From Luteococcus sanguinis (lineage in GTDB: Bacteria; Actinomycetota; Actinomycetes; Propionibacteriales; Propionibacteriaceae), in assembly GCF_039527675.1 (NCBI RefSeq), contig NZ_BAAAKI010000016.1, forward strand, positions 1 through 64,000: DNA of 64,000 nucleotides. Reading direction: 5' to 3'. The notes below the pieces were generated by a model, which worked only from the letters and a program-made list of their open reading frames with translations, was not told where the DNA came from and did not search any database. Positions 1-9,207 of this stretch are shown here, in pieces (position 1 is the stretch's first letter; each line of letters opens with the position of its first letter). Made by a program: the position numbers and the translations under genes.

Positions 1-61
1 AGAGCACTCGGCGGGAAAGCTCCCATCACCCGACTGTCATGAACCTGTCTGCCACCAACAC

Positions 62-1486
62 CTAGGCGCTCGTCCCGGTCGCGACCGCCCGATGGCGCAA
101 CCGCATTCGGCGCAGTCGCCCAAGACGCTGCAGGGCCAGCGCGACGGCCGTCCCGAAGCTGGTCCCCACCGCCAGCGCCAGCGCCGTCATCGCGCAGCGC
201 AGCAGCAGCGTCCCGGCCGGGTCGGGGCCCAGCCCGGTGACGGCGGTGAACACGCCCCGGTAGAGCAACAGGCTGGGCATCAGCGGTGACACCCCGATCG
301 TCACCATCGCCACCACGGGGATGGCGAGCTTGCGTCCCGTCAGCTGGGAGATCAGCCCGATCAGCACCGCCGCCACCCCGGACGCCGCAGGGTGCGAGTC
401 GGTCAGCGTCCGCGCCGCCGAATACCCGCCCCACAGCAGCACCCCCAGCCAGAACGCGACCACCGACGCCCGCGGGCCCATGTGGCAGCCCACCCCGAAG
501 GCCAGGGCGATCACCCCGGCCGCGAACAACTGGTGGGTCAGGGCCGTCGTGAACCCGGCGACCGGCGTCAGGTATCCCTGGACACCTACCCGCAGGCCCA
601 GCCACAGCGTCACCAACAGCCCCAGCACGATCGCGCCGGTCATGGTGAAGACCTCGAAGGTGCGGGCATTGGCGGTCAGGTAGTAGCCCTCGATCGCCTC
701 CGACGCGGCGGCCATCAGACCGATGCCGGCCAGCATGGACGCCATCCCGGCGGCGACGATGATGCCCGGCGTCATCGACTCCCACACCGGATTCGGCCAG
801 TGGCTGCGGGCGCTCATCAACCCCAGTGCGATCGCCGTCGGCACCGCTGCGCCGACGACCTGCGCGAAGAAGGGCGTCGTGCCGAACTTCATCAACGGAC
901 GACGAACCAGATCCACCAACGCAGCCGCCAGCGCGGCGACCATCTGGTCGCCCACGCTGCCGCCCAGGATCGCGGCGAAGGCACCACCCATCACGCCGGA
1001 CGCGAGCACCATCACCCAGGTGCGGTACTGGCTGGCTCGTCCGCGCACCTCGCTCAACCGGACCCTCGCCTCTCCCACCTCCAGATGCCCCGCCTGCACC
1101 GACTCCACCAAAGACTCCAGTTCACCGAGGCGGTGGTAGTCGATCATGCCGGCCGGCACGACGCGCATCGCCGTGATCGGGTCGCCCGCGAAGGACGGCT
1201 GGTAGCTGACGACGATGCGGGTGTAGGTCGCATCGACGTGCGCGGGCAGGTGGAAGGCGCGGGTCACCCGTCCGACCAGACGGGCCGACTGGGCGGCGGT
1301 GGCGCCCGAGAGCATCGCCGTCTCCCCGATCCGCATGGCCAGGTCGATGATGGCGCGGGCCACCATCTCCTCGGCATCGTCCTCCTGGGCCGCGGCGTCA
1401 TCCTTGCGTCGGGTCTTCAGGTAGGCCTGCCGCATCCGTCCGGTCGTGCCGGCCCAACGTGAGGGTGTCGAGGGTGTCACCGGCAC
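62..1486 (-). CDS. ThrE-type threonine/serine exporter family membrane protein
   Basis: A 474-residue protein with the two-part layout of the ThrE family. A soluble N-terminal half (about residues 30-160) contains conserved-looking stretches such as ARAIIDLAMRIGETAML. It is followed by about ten hydrophobic segments to the C terminus (VMVLASGVMGGAFAAILGG, VVGAAVPTAIALGL and others). Members of this family export small amino acids, classically threonine and serine, across the cytoplasmic membrane by proton motive force. The start used is a GTG at 1486 with a weak GGG upstream; a GTG three codons further in is equally possible. It is divergent from the dehydrogenase gene to its right. The substrate is inferred from the family only. 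Confidence 0.85.
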   Translation of the reverse strand: MPVTPSTPSRWAGTTGRMRQAYLKTRRKDDAAAQEDDAEEMVARAIIDLAMRIGETAMLSGATAAQSARLVGRVTRAFHLPAHVDATYTRIVVSYQPSFAGDPITAMRVVPAGMIDYHRLGELESLVESVQAGHLEVGEARVRLSEVRGRASQYRTWVMVLASGVMGGAFAAILGGSVGDQMVAALAAALVDLVRRPLMKFGTTPFFAQVVGAAVPTAIALGLMSARSHWPNPVWESMTPGIIVAAGMASMLAGIGLMAAASEAIEGYYLTANARTFEVFTMTGAIVLGLLVTLWLGLRVGVQGYLTPVAGFTTALTHQLFAAGVIALAFGVGCHMGPRASVVAFWLGVLLWGGYSAARTLTDSHPAASGVAAVLIGLISQLTGRKLAIPVVAMVTIGVSPLMPSLLLYRGVFTAVTGLGPDPAGTLLLRCAMTALALAVGTSFGTAVALALQRLGRLRRMRLRHRAVATGTSA

Positions 1487-1612
1487 ATCCCAGCAGCAGG
1501 CGGGTGTGCGCGCCAGCGACGCCCACCATCCGTCGCAAGCGGGGCGGCGAACTAGCCTGAAGGGACAGATCAGGCCGAGCGCAGGTCAGCGATGAAACGA
1601 AGGGGACGAATC

Positions 1613-3067
1613 ATGGGCGTGGACGTGGAACAAGTCATCAACCAGGTGCCGCGGGGCCAGTTCATCGCCGGCCAGTGGACGACCAGCGAGGCGACCTTCG
1701 AGGTCATCAACCCCGCCACCGGAGAGCCGCTGACGTCGGTCTGCGACGCCACCCCGGACGACGCCCGCGCCGCGCTCGACGCCGCCTGCGCCGCCGCGGA
1801 CCAGTGGGCCGCCACCGAACCCCGCGTCCGCGCCGAGATCCTGCGCCGCGCCTACGAACTGATCGTCGAGCGCACCGACACCTTCGCCGCGCTGATGACC
1901 CTCGAGATGGGCAAGCCGTTGGCGGAGTCGAAGGGCGAGGTGACCTACGGCGCCGAGTTCTTCCGCTGGTTCAGCGAGGAGGCCTGCCGCGCCGAGGGCC
2001 GCTGGACCACCGCCCCGCTCGGCGGCAACCGTCTGCTCACCATGAAGCAACCCGTCGGGCCGGTGTACGCGATCACCCCGTGGAACTTCCCGCTGGCGAT
2101 GGGCACCCGCAAGATCGGCCCCGCGTTGGCCGCCGGCTGCACCGTCGTCATCAAGCCCGCCTCGGCGACCCCGCTGACGATGCTCTACCTGATGGACGTG
2201 CTCAGCGCCGCGGGAGTGTCCGACGGCGTGGTGAACTGCGTTGTCAGCTCCCGTTCCAGCGCCGTCTCCGAACCGATCCTTGCCGACGACCGGCTGCGCA
2301 AGATCACCTTCACCGGCTCCACCGAGGTCGGTCGCAAGCTGCTCAGCCAGGCCTCCGAACACGTCCTGCGCACGTCCATGGAACTCGGCGGCAATGCCCC
2401 CTTCCTGGTGCTGTCCGATGCCAATGTGGACGCCGCCGTGAAGGGAGCGATGCCCGCGAAGTTCCGCAACAACGGCGAGGCCTGCACCGCGGCGAACCGC
2501 TTCTATGTCCACCGCGATGTCGCCGAGGAGTTCACGTCCAAGCTGGTGGAGGCCACCGAGAAGCTGGTGGTCGGCGCCGGAACCGAGGAGGCCACCACCC
2601 TGGGCCCGCTGGTCGACCAGGCCACCCGCGACAAGGTCGCCGAACTCGTCGACGACGCGGTCGCCAAGGGCGCGACCGTGCTGACCGGCGGCCACGCCCT
2701 CCAGCGGGAGGGGTTCTTCTTCGAGCCCACGGTGCTGGGCGACGTGCCCCGCGACGCGCGCCTGTTGCGCCAGGAGATCTTCGGGCCCGTCGCGCCGATC
2801 GTCGTCGTCGACTCCGACGAGGAGGCGATCGAGCTCGCCAACGCCACCGAGTTCGGGCTGATGGCCTATGTCTTCTCCCGCGACATCGGCCGCGGGATCA
2901 CGGCAGTGGAGAAGCTCCAGTCGGGCATGGTCGCGCTCAACACGGGCGTGGTGTCCAACCCGGCGGCGCCATTCGGTGGCGTGAAGCAGTCCGGGTTGGG
3001 GCGTGAGGGCAGCCACGAGGGCCTGGACGAGTACCTCGAGACCAAGTACGTGGGCATCACCCTCTGA
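1613..3067 (+). CDS. gabD: NAD(P)-dependent succinate-semialdehyde dehydrogenase
   Basis: An aldehyde dehydrogenase superfamily enzyme of 484 residues. The oxyanion/cofactor segment ITPWNFPLAMG, the general-base Glu257 in MELGGN, the nucleophilic Cys291 in NNGEACTA and the C-terminal FGGVKQSGLGREG motif are all present. The closest family is succinate-semialdehyde dehydrogenase, which oxidises succinate semialdehyde to succinate in GABA breakdown. No GABA transaminase is nearby, so the exact aldehyde is inferred. An upstream ATG at 1592 is open, but the ATG at 1613 has AAGGGGA about seven bases before it and gives the usual N terminus, so it is preferred. The gene converges on the ATPase gene at 3086. 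Confidence 0.87.
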   Translation: MGVDVEQVINQVPRGQFIAGQWTTSEATFEVINPATGEPLTSVCDATPDDARAALDAACAAADQWAATEPRVRAEILRRAYELIVERTDTFAALMTLEMGKPLAESKGEVTYGAEFFRWFSEEACRAEGRWTTAPLGGNRLLTMKQPVGPVYAITPWNFPLAMGTRKIGPALAAGCTVVIKPASATPLTMLYLMDVLSAAGVSDGVVNCVVSSRSSAVSEPILADDRLRKITFTGSTEVGRKLLSQASEHVLRTSMELGGNAPFLVLSDANVDAAVKGAMPAKFRNNGEACTAANRFYVHRDVAEEFTSKLVEATEKLVVGAGTEEATTLGPLVDQATRDKVAELVDDAVAKGATVLTGGHALQREGFFFEPTVLGDVPRDARLLRQEIFGPVAPIVVVDSDEEAIELANATEFGLMAYVFSRDIGRGITAVEKLQSGMVALNTGVVSNPAAPFGGVKQSGLGREGSHEGLDEYLETKYVGITL

Positions 3068-3085
3068 ACCCCGGGCCCATCAGGC

Positions 3086-4279
3086 TCAGGACTGCTGCTG
3101 GCGCAGGTACCGGCCGAAGTGGGGGACGGTGAAGGCGACCTTCCCGCGCTCGGCCGAGTACACCAGGCCCTTCTTCATCAGCGCGTCCCGGGCCGGGGAC
3201 AGCGACTGCGCCTTGCGTCCCAGGATCTCCGCGACGCGCGAGGTGGCGACCTGGTCGGCGTCGCCGGACTCGTCGTCCTCCAGGCCGGCCTCGGCCATCG
3301 CGCGCAGGTACTCGCGCTCGGCGGGGGTCGCGCGTTCGAAGCGGGATCCGAAGAAGCCGACGGCCAGCTCGGCCTCCGCGTCCGGTGTGGCGACGCGGAC
3401 GTCATCGGCGGTGATCGGGGAGCTCGGCGCGAGGTCCCACACGACCTTGCCGTAGGCCTGGATGAAGTAGGGGTAGCCGCCGGTCAGCGCGTACATCGCG
3501 TCGAGGGCCTCGGGTTCGAAGGCGGCCTCCTCGTCCTCGGCCGGGAGGGTGAGGGCCAGGTCGGCGGCGGTGCGCTCCAGCCGGTCGATCCGGTTGTAGC
3601 GGAAGAGCCGCTCGGAGTATGACTTGGACGCCGAGAGCACGGCGGGCAGGTGGGGGAGCCCGGCGCCGACGACGATCAGCGGGAGGCGCTGCTGGCTGAT
3701 CTCGTGGACCGCCGCGCACAGCGCCGAGACGTCGTCCGGCTGGAGGTCCTGCATCTCGTCGATGAAGATCGCCACGCCGACGCCCATGTCGGCGGCCAGC
3801 CCGCCGACGTCGGTGAACAGCTCGACCAGGTCGATCTCGATGTCGCCGGAGTCGGCGCGGCCCTTGGTGGCGGGGACGTTGATGCCGGGGTTCCAGCGCT
3901 CGGACAGTTTGGCGCCGGGCTTGACGTCGCGCTCGATGAAGGCCTTGACTGTGCCCAACACGGTGTCGGCGTCGCGGTGCCCGAGCTCACGGACGGCCAT
4001 GTGCAGCGCCGCCCCCAGCGGACGACGAATACCTTGGTCAGGGCGGGCCTCGAACTTGCCGGTGCCCCACTTCGCCCGAACCGCCGACCCGCGCAGCGCA
4101 TTCAGCAGGACGGTCTTGCCCACGCCACGCAGCCCGGTGAGGATGATCGAGCGCTCCGGACGCTGCCTGGCGGTGCGCTCCAGCACGACGTCGAAGGTGC
4201 GCAGCTGGTCGTCGCGACCCGCCAGCTCGGGGGGCCGCTGGCCGGCGCCGGGGGCATAGGGGTTGCGGATCGGGTCCAT
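3086..4279 (-). CDS. AAA-type P-loop ATPase (archaeal-ATPase/AAA_16-like)
   Basis: A 397-residue protein with Walker A GLRGVGKT (about residues 49-56) and Walker B VAIFIDEMQDL (about 169-179). A basic, winged-helix-like C-terminal region (ATSRVAEILGRKAQSLSPA...) follows. The layout resembles the AAA_16/archaeal ATPase group of STAND-like switches, some of which partner effectors. No effector domain is fused. The next gene upstream on the same strand, 119 bases away, is an Abi-type HEPN protein, so a two-gene defence or toxin module is possible. Co-transcription is not shown by the sequence. Its biological role is unknown. Confidence 0.75.
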   Translation of the reverse strand: MDPIRNPYAPGAGQRPPELAGRDDQLRTFDVVLERTARQRPERSIILTGLRGVGKTVLLNALRGSAVRAKWGTGKFEARPDQGIRRPLGAALHMAVRELGHRDADTVLGTVKAFIERDVKPGAKLSERWNPGINVPATKGRADSGDIEIDLVELFTDVGGLAADMGVGVAIFIDEMQDLQPDDVSALCAAVHEISQQRLPLIVVGAGLPHLPAVLSASKSYSERLFRYNRIDRLERTAADLALTLPAEDEEAAFEPEALDAMYALTGGYPYFIQAYGKVVWDLAPSSPITADDVRVATPDAEAELAVGFFGSRFERATPAEREYLRAMAEAGLEDDESGDADQVATSRVAEILGRKAQSLSPARDALMKKGLVYSAERGKVAFTVPHFGRYLRQQQS

Positions 4280-4398
4280 GCTCGGAGTGTATGGGGGTTT
4301 CTAGCGAAAACGCGAGAAGGGCTGAGAGTCCGTGAGAAGGGGTTTCCGCTCTGGCAGCGTCGTTCCCGCAAAGGAACTCAGGGAAATGCCCGTGTTCC

Positions 4399-5256
4399 CT
4401 ACATGGGGGTAGGGGCAGGAAGATCCTGATTCACAACGGTTGATTCTGGTCTCGATCCCAACAGGGCATGTACGGAGGAGTTGACAGCAAGCCAGCTCGC
4501 GAAGTCACGGTCGATCATGCGGGCGAGAAGTTCAAGATGGGCATAGCCCTCAGCCGCTGTGTACCGAACGCCCTGCTGGCCCTTCATCGGGAACCCATTG
4601 ATCAGTGCTTCATGATGCGCCACACGGTTTCGCAGCTCGTTGACGATCTTGCAAACGCTGTGCACCCACTCGCGGGTGAAGGTGGGCTCGACCTCGCCTG
4701 AAGCGTGGCGGATCGCTTTGGCCTCGAGTCTCCCCCCGGGGAACGCCGCCCTGAATGCCTTGAGCCACAGCTCTTCGTAACTGACGTCCAGTCGGCGCGG
4801 CTCTCGACCCGTGTAGCCGCCCTTGTCCAGCAGGTTCGTCCAGAAGCCAAACATGCATTGAGCGACGAGTCGTCCAGGCGCTGCTGGATCATCCGGTTGC
4901 TTCGTCACCGCGTTGGGCAGGTGGCTCCACGCCGTAGCCAGTTGCCCACAGCTTCGATCATCGAGAGCCACAACTTGGTACCACTGCGGCCCCCAAGTAG
5001 TGCAGGCGGCATCATGCATTGCTGTCCGCAAGGCCACCTCGAGGAGCGCGATATCGCCCAGAATGGCGACCGAAAGGTCCCGGTTCCATAGGTAAAGCCG
5101 TGCCGCGAGTTGCGAGTCATTCTTGGCGGCGGTGAGATACGTGGCCATGCGTGCGGGAGGGAGCACCCTGATCAGGGCGCTGTAGAGGTCCACTTCTTCT
5201 GCTTGCCTGTCGGTACTCACCCGACGTAGACTAGATCCCGAAGTCCCCCGGATCAT
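4399..5256 (-). CDS. Abi family (Abi_2/AbiD-AbiF-like) HEPN protein
   Basis: A 285-residue protein. Residues 56-85 (LYLWNRDLSVA, LLEVALRTAM) match the YxWN...lEvalR pattern of the Abi_2 family. ELRNRVAHHE at 207-216 carries the R-x4-H HEPN signature (R209, H214) of ribonuclease-type HEPN domains. Family members include abortive-infection proteins of lactococcal phage defence. The coding sequence looks visibly lower in G+C than its neighbours, which suggests acquisition by transfer. The start is uncertain: ATG at 5256, or GTG twelve codons in (VSTDRQ), with no strong ribosome site for either. The downstream same-strand neighbour is an AAA ATPase. RNA cleavage and defence are inferred from the fold. 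Confidence 0.8.
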   Translation of the reverse strand: MIRGTSGSSLRRVSTDRQAEEVDLYSALIRVLPPARMATYLTAAKNDSQLAARLYLWNRDLSVAILGDIALLEVALRTAMHDAACTTWGPQWYQVVALDDRSCGQLATAWSHLPNAVTKQPDDPAAPGRLVAQCMFGFWTNLLDKGGYTGREPRRLDVSYEELWLKAFRAAFPGGRLEAKAIRHASGEVEPTFTREWVHSVCKIVNELRNRVAHHEALINGFPMKGQQGVRYTAAEGYAHLELLARMIDRDFASWLAVNSSVHALLGSRPESTVVNQDLPAPTPM

Positions 5257-5426
5257 GCTTTACGGTTCAGCCGTTCGGCACCGGGGGTATTTTCTTGCTT
5301 CTTCCCGGGCCGAGCACATCTGCAGGGACTGGGCTGCGTCGCCCCAGGCAGGCTTACCATCACCACTGCTGTGCCGTCCTCGTTGCTTGATTCACACCGC
5401 CCGGCTCGCAGGACGTCACGTGAGCG

Positions 5427-6689
5427 TCACGGCCTCAGATCGGGACGTTCGCGCTGACCCACCGAGTCGAGCTCCACACCGCGGCGCTCCGGCACCAGCA
5501 GCAGCGTCACGATCAGGTCCAGGACGTAGATCGATGCCAGCAGACCGATCGCAAAGCCGAAACCGTGCGAGCCGGCGACCAGTCCGACTAGCCACGGCGC
5601 CAAGCCGCCGACACCTCGTCCGGCATTGAACAGCACGTTCTGTGCGGTGCCGCGGGCGTGGGTCGGGAACAGTTCGGCGGTCAGGGCGCCGTAGCCGCCC
5701 ATCATGCCGTTGACGAAGGCGCCCATCACCGCGCCGCCGATGAGCAGCGCGAGGGGGCTGTGCAACTGGGAGTAGGCCAGCACCGAGATCACGGCGCCGA
5801 GCTGGAAGGCGAGGAACATCGGACGTCGTCCGACCCGGTCGGCCATGAAGCCGAACACCAGGATGCCGGTGATCATGCCGAGCACGGTCACGGCCGTCCA
5901 GGTGGCGCTCTTGGTGAGCGAGAAGCCGTAGGTCTTCGACAGGTGGCTCGGCAGCCAAACCATCAGGCCGTAGTAGCCGAAGTTCTGCACGGACGTGAGC
6001 ACGAAGATCGCCAGTGAGTGCCGGACCCGCTCGGGGGAGTTGAACAACTCCCGCACGGGGTTGCTGCTGGGCGCCTTGGCCTCGAACATCTCCGGCTCGT
6101 CCACGTGCCGACGGGTGAAGAAGGCGAGCAGCGCGGGCACCGCGCCGATCAGGAAGAGTCCGCGCCAGCCGACGGACGGGTTGCCGAGCGCCCATGCCGA
6201 GACGAAGGCGGCCAGCAACACGCCGACCTGCCAGCCGACGGCCACGAAGGAGGCCGCCCGTCCGCGCCACTTCGCCGGCCAGGCCTCGGTCGCCAGCGTC
6301 ATGCCGACGCCGTACTCGGCGCCCAGACCGATGCCTGACAGGAAGCGGAACAGCACCAGCAGGTGGTAGTTCGGCGCCAGACCCGTGCAGGCCGTGAACA
6401 CCGCGAAGACCAGGATCGAGATGGTGAGCACCTTCACCCGTCCGATGCGGTCGGACGCGATGCCGCCGACGATCCCGCCCAGCACCGCGCCGAGCAGGGT
6501 GATGGTGGCGAGGAATCCGGCCTGCGAGGTGCCGAGGCCGAAGGTGCGGGTGATGGCGCCGAGCGAGAAGCTCAGGATCAGCAGGTCGAAGCCGTCCATC
6601 GCGTACCCGACGGCGGACGCGAGCAGGGCGGTCAGGGCGTAACGGCTGGGACGCTCGGTGGTGCTGGGCGCGGGCAGGGTGGTGGTCAC
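5427..6689 (-). CDS. MFS transporter (aromatic acid/sugar-proton symporter type)
   Basis: About 420 residues with twelve hydrophobic segments. The MFS signatures are present: DRIGRVKVL after TM2, RFLSGIGLGAEYGVG around TM4-5 and ADRVGRRPM in the central loop. The G-x-x-x-D-R-x-G-R-R pattern and the AEYG motif resemble the aromatic acid:H+ and sugar symporter groups, but the substrate cannot be read from sequence. The start is set at the GTG at 6689, which has GAGGAG eight bases upstream; an upstream start at 6725 lacks this. It is the first of several minus-strand genes that seem independent of each other. Confidence 0.82.
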   Translation of the reverse strand: MTTTLPAPSTTERPSRYALTALLASAVGYAMDGFDLLILSFSLGAITRTFGLGTSQAGFLATITLLGAVLGGIVGGIASDRIGRVKVLTISILVFAVFTACTGLAPNYHLLVLFRFLSGIGLGAEYGVGMTLATEAWPAKWRGRAASFVAVGWQVGVLLAAFVSAWALGNPSVGWRGLFLIGAVPALLAFFTRRHVDEPEMFEAKAPSSNPVRELFNSPERVRHSLAIFVLTSVQNFGYYGLMVWLPSHLSKTYGFSLTKSATWTAVTVLGMITGILVFGFMADRVGRRPMFLAFQLGAVISVLAYSQLHSPLALLIGGAVMGAFVNGMMGGYGALTAELFPTHARGTAQNVLFNAGRGVGGLAPWLVGLVAGSHGFGFAIGLLASIYVLDLIVTLLLVPERRGVELDSVGQRERPDLRP

Positions 6690-6768
6690 CGGCAGGACTC
6701 CTCGGCATGTGGACAAATCGCCCAATTCTAGGACCGCGACAGATGCCCGCCGCGCGTGGTTCCCAGCG

Positions 6769-7242
6769 CTACGCCAGCGGAGCCAGTCTGATCGGACCCT
6801 TGACGGTGGCCGGATCGACGTCCACGCCCTTTTGCTGCACCCTGATCTGCCCGTGCGCTGCCAGTTCCCCGGCGACCTCGCGCGCCAAACCCATCAAGTC
6901 ACGCCAACCCTCACCGCCGACCACCCTGGCTGCATCGCTGGGGCAGATCGTCGACCCGTCCCGATGTCTCAACAGCGCCCGGATCGATGCTGCCAGACGC
7001 ACCCGGCGTCCTTCCTCGGTGGGCTCCCACCAGGTCTCACCGCGCTCACCGAGCGCGACCTTCGCGTCCTGCACTCGGGGCCGCGCCGTTGCCGGGTCGG
7101 TGCGGACCAGCCGCCTTGCGTCCATCAGTTCGGCAACCAGCTCGGCCCGCAGAGCGTCCGGGATGGCGGGGTCGCTGGCACGCCAGCGACGCCCGTCCAC
7201 CACGATGTAGCGCCCGTCCTCGGTGCGCTCCGGTTCAGCCAC
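6769..7242 (-). CDS. DUF3253 domain protein
   Basis: A 157-residue soluble protein. The C-terminal half (CPSDAARVVGGEGWRDLM, REVAGELAAHGQIRVQQKG, VKGPIRL) has the sequence pattern of DUF3253, a small winged-helix-like domain of unknown function. The N-terminal third holds a short DGRYIVVDGRRWRASDP segment, often seen as a separate zinc- or DNA-associated module, and then a charged helix. It lies 24 bases downstream of the pyridoxamine-oxidase-like gene and may share its transcript. Its function is unknown. Confidence 0.72.
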   Translation of the reverse strand: MAEPERTEDGRYIVVDGRRWRASDPAIPDALRAELVAELMDARRLVRTDPATARPRVQDAKVALGERGETWWEPTEEGRRVRLAASIRALLRHRDGSTICPSDAARVVGGEGWRDLMGLAREVAGELAAHGQIRVQQKGVDVDPATVKGPIRLAPLA

Positions 7243-7266
7243 GGGAGCGCTTCGGTAGTGACGAAC

Positions 7267-7734
7267 TCACAACTCGACGGTGCCGTGGTCCCCGGCCTCG
7301 GGCTTGCCGTTGGTGACTGCCGCCTTGAGCATGCTGACGATGGTCACCGGCGCGGACGCCGACTCCCAGTAGCTGGCCGACTCGGGGTGCACGGCGAGGA
7401 CGACATTGCTCGGGTCTTCGGGGCCCTCCTCGGTGTACGCCTCGGTCGCGATGCTCCACAGGTCCTTCTTGAGCTCCACGTCGTCGAGCAACTCGGCGGT
7501 GCCCGAGATCGACACGAAGGTGCCCTTCTCGGCGAAGGCCAGGTTCACCGGCCCGGCCACCGACTGCTGGGCCACGTCGGTGTCGCGCTGGGTGACGAAC
7601 AGCAGCGTCAGGTCGTCCTCGATGCGCAGCGGGGTCATCGGACGGCTCACCAGCCGCCCGCCGTCCTGGGTGGTGAGCATGGCGAAGCGGATGCCGTCGA
7701 CAAGGTCACGGATCGTCTGTTGATCAGCGGTCAT
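7267..7734 (-). CDS. Pyridoxamine 5'-phosphate oxidase family protein (general stress protein 26-like)
   Basis: A 155-residue split-barrel flavin-binding protein. The N-terminal MLTTQDGGRLVSRPM segment, the LLFVTQRD strand and the FVSISGTAEL strand fit the COG3871/GSP26 group of the PNPOx-like fold. Members bind FMN, F420 or heme-related cofactors and include general stress proteins. A role in PLP synthesis is unlikely, because a true pdxH lies at 34657. A (ACGA)4 microsatellite lies just upstream of the start. It may be co-transcribed with the DUF3253 gene downstream. Confidence 0.8.
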   Translation of the reverse strand: MTADQQTIRDLVDGIRFAMLTTQDGGRLVSRPMTPLRIEDDLTLLFVTQRDTDVAQQSVAGPVNLAFAEKGTFVSISGTAELLDDVELKKDLWSIATEAYTEEGPEDPSNVVLAVHPESASYWESASAPVTIVSMLKAAVTNGKPEAGDHGTVEL

Positions 7735-7762
7735 GGGGTGCTCCTTCGGGACGAATGATCGG

Positions 7763-7778
7763 ACGAACGAACGAACGA
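7763..7778. repeat. (ACGA)4 tetranucleotide microsatellite
   Basis: Four tandem ACGA units lie in the 51-base gap between the stop of the SDR-TspO gene and the start of the PNPOx-like gene. Short tetranucleotide runs can slip during replication. Here the run sits about 28-44 bases upstream of the oxidase-like start codon, so a change in copy number would alter leader spacing and not a reading frame. Confidence 0.7.
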
Positions 7779-7785
7779 ATGGACG

Positions 7786-9207
7786 TCAGCGGTTACGACG
7801 CCACAACTCGGCGGTGAGAACGGTGGCGAAGGCCGTCCACGCCGCATAGGGGGCCAAGGCGACGCCGCGCTCGTGACGCTTGCCCACCCGACGCACCAGG
7901 TCTGCGGAACTGGCGGCCAGGGCAGCGGCCACCCCCGTGGCGGCTCCCAGCTGACGTGCCTGCCAGAAGACCCAGGACCAGCCGCCGTTGAGCACCAGGT
8001 TCACGCCGAGCGCGCCTGCGAACTCGCGTGCCTCGTCCTGCTCGACGGCATCCAGCAGGTCGGCCAGGTGCAGCGCCGACATGATCGCAATGTCTGCGTA
8101 CAAGGCGGTCCAGACGGGTCCGAAGACGCTGTTCGGGGGTTGCCAAGCTGGCTTGTCGAGGGTCTTGAACCAGCCTGTCGCGGGGACGGTGGCGATCGTC
8201 CCGATGATCGCGGCACCAGCGGCAGCAGCGGTGGTTGCGCCCAGGATCTTCCAGAAGCGGTACTGGTCGAGGTCCGCGGCTTCCCGTCTGGCGGCCTCGT
8301 CGAATCCGGTCGCGCCCCCGCTCGGCGCGCCGACCAGCGATTCGAGGTCCCGCTCGGAAACGACATTGTCGTGGTGCAAGGACTCCACCAGCGGACGCGC
8401 CATCGCTGCCTGCACCGGGGTCACCAGGCTGATCCACCGTGAGGCGAGCCTTGGCGTCCACACCGGAGCCGTCAGCGACGGCCGGGGGCCAAGGTGCTGG
8501 ACGCTGGCATAGCGCGACATCATCTCGGCATAGCTGAGTACGTCGGGCCCGCCCACGTCGAAGCTTCGGTTCTGCTCCGGGGGCAGGTCAGCAGCGCGGA
8601 CGAGGTAGTGCACGACGTCATCCACGTGGATCGGCTGGATGCGGTTCTTCAGCCACCGTGGGCCGATCGATCCGGGCAGTCTCTCGGACAGCGTCCTGAG
8701 CATGTCGAAGGACGCCGACCCGTCGCCCAGCACCACGCCCGCCTGGACTGCCGCCGTGGGCACCCCGCTGGCCATCAGCACCTTGCCCACCTCGACCCGG
8801 CTGGCCAGATGGGGCGAGAGTTCCTCGCCGTCGGGGTGCAGACCACCCAGGTAGACGATCCGGCCCACTCCGGCGTCACGCGCCGCGGTCGCGAAGGCCT
8901 CGGCGATCTCGCGGTCGCGCTTGGCGAAGTCGTCCTCGTCGCCCATCGAGTGAATCAGGAACCACGCGACGTCCACTCCCAGCAAGGCCTTCGCAAGGTC
9001 ATCCGCGTCGCCGGCATCGCCCTCGACGACGTCCACGCGGTCGTGCCACTCGTCGGGAAGTTTGCCCGGCGTGCGGGCCAGCACGCGGACCCGCCAGCCC
9101 TCGTCCAGCAGTCGCCCGACCACCTGCCCACCGATGTATCCGGACGCGCCGGTGACCAGGCCGAGTCGGTTGTCGGACGTGGGGGCGGGGTTCTGGGTCA
9201 CGGTCAC
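7786..9207 (-). CDS. Fusion protein: atypical SDR (NAD(P)-binding) domain plus TspO/MBR domain
   Basis: A 473-residue fusion. Residues 1 to about 300 form an extended NmrA-like short-chain dehydrogenase domain with the TGASGYIGG nucleotide-binding loop at residues 19-27. From about residue 325 there are five hydrophobic helices with TspO hallmarks: WFKTLDKPAWQPPN, FGPVWTALY, NLVLNGGWSWVFW and the closing APYAAWTAFATVL. TspO proteins are membrane tryptophan-rich sensors that bind porphyrins and sterol-like ligands. The fusion places a cytosolic NAD(P)-dependent domain on a membrane tetrapyrrole-binding module, so redox or porphyrin handling is inferred. There is no sign of a frameshift at the junction. 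Confidence 0.85.
   Translation of the reverse strand: MTVTQNPAPTSDNRLGLVTGASGYIGGQVVGRLLDEGWRVRVLARTPGKLPDEWHDRVDVVEGDAGDADDLAKALLGVDVAWFLIHSMGDEDDFAKRDREIAEAFATAARDAGVGRIVYLGGLHPDGEELSPHLASRVEVGKVLMASGVPTAAVQAGVVLGDGSASFDMLRTLSERLPGSIGPRWLKNRIQPIHVDDVVHYLVRAADLPPEQNRSFDVGGPDVLSYAEMMSRYASVQHLGPRPSLTAPVWTPRLASRWISLVTPVQAAMARPLVESLHHDNVVSERDLESLVGAPSGGATGFDEAARREAADLDQYRFWKILGATTAAAAGAAIIGTIATVPATGWFKTLDKPAWQPPNSVFGPVWTALYADIAIMSALHLADLLDAVEQDEAREFAGALGVNLVLNGGWSWVFWQARQLGAATGVAAALAASSADLVRRVGKRHERGVALAPYAAWTAFATVLTAELWRRNR

Noticed and set aside
392..1462. 356-codon plus-strand frame opposite the ThrE-like gene
   Set aside because: Composition is rich in Gln/Arg/His/Gly with no domain, while the minus strand has clear membrane segments.
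7267..7734. A second pdxH
   Set aside because: It has the split-barrel fold but lacks the C-terminal PdxH signature; it fits the stress-protein-26 group instead.
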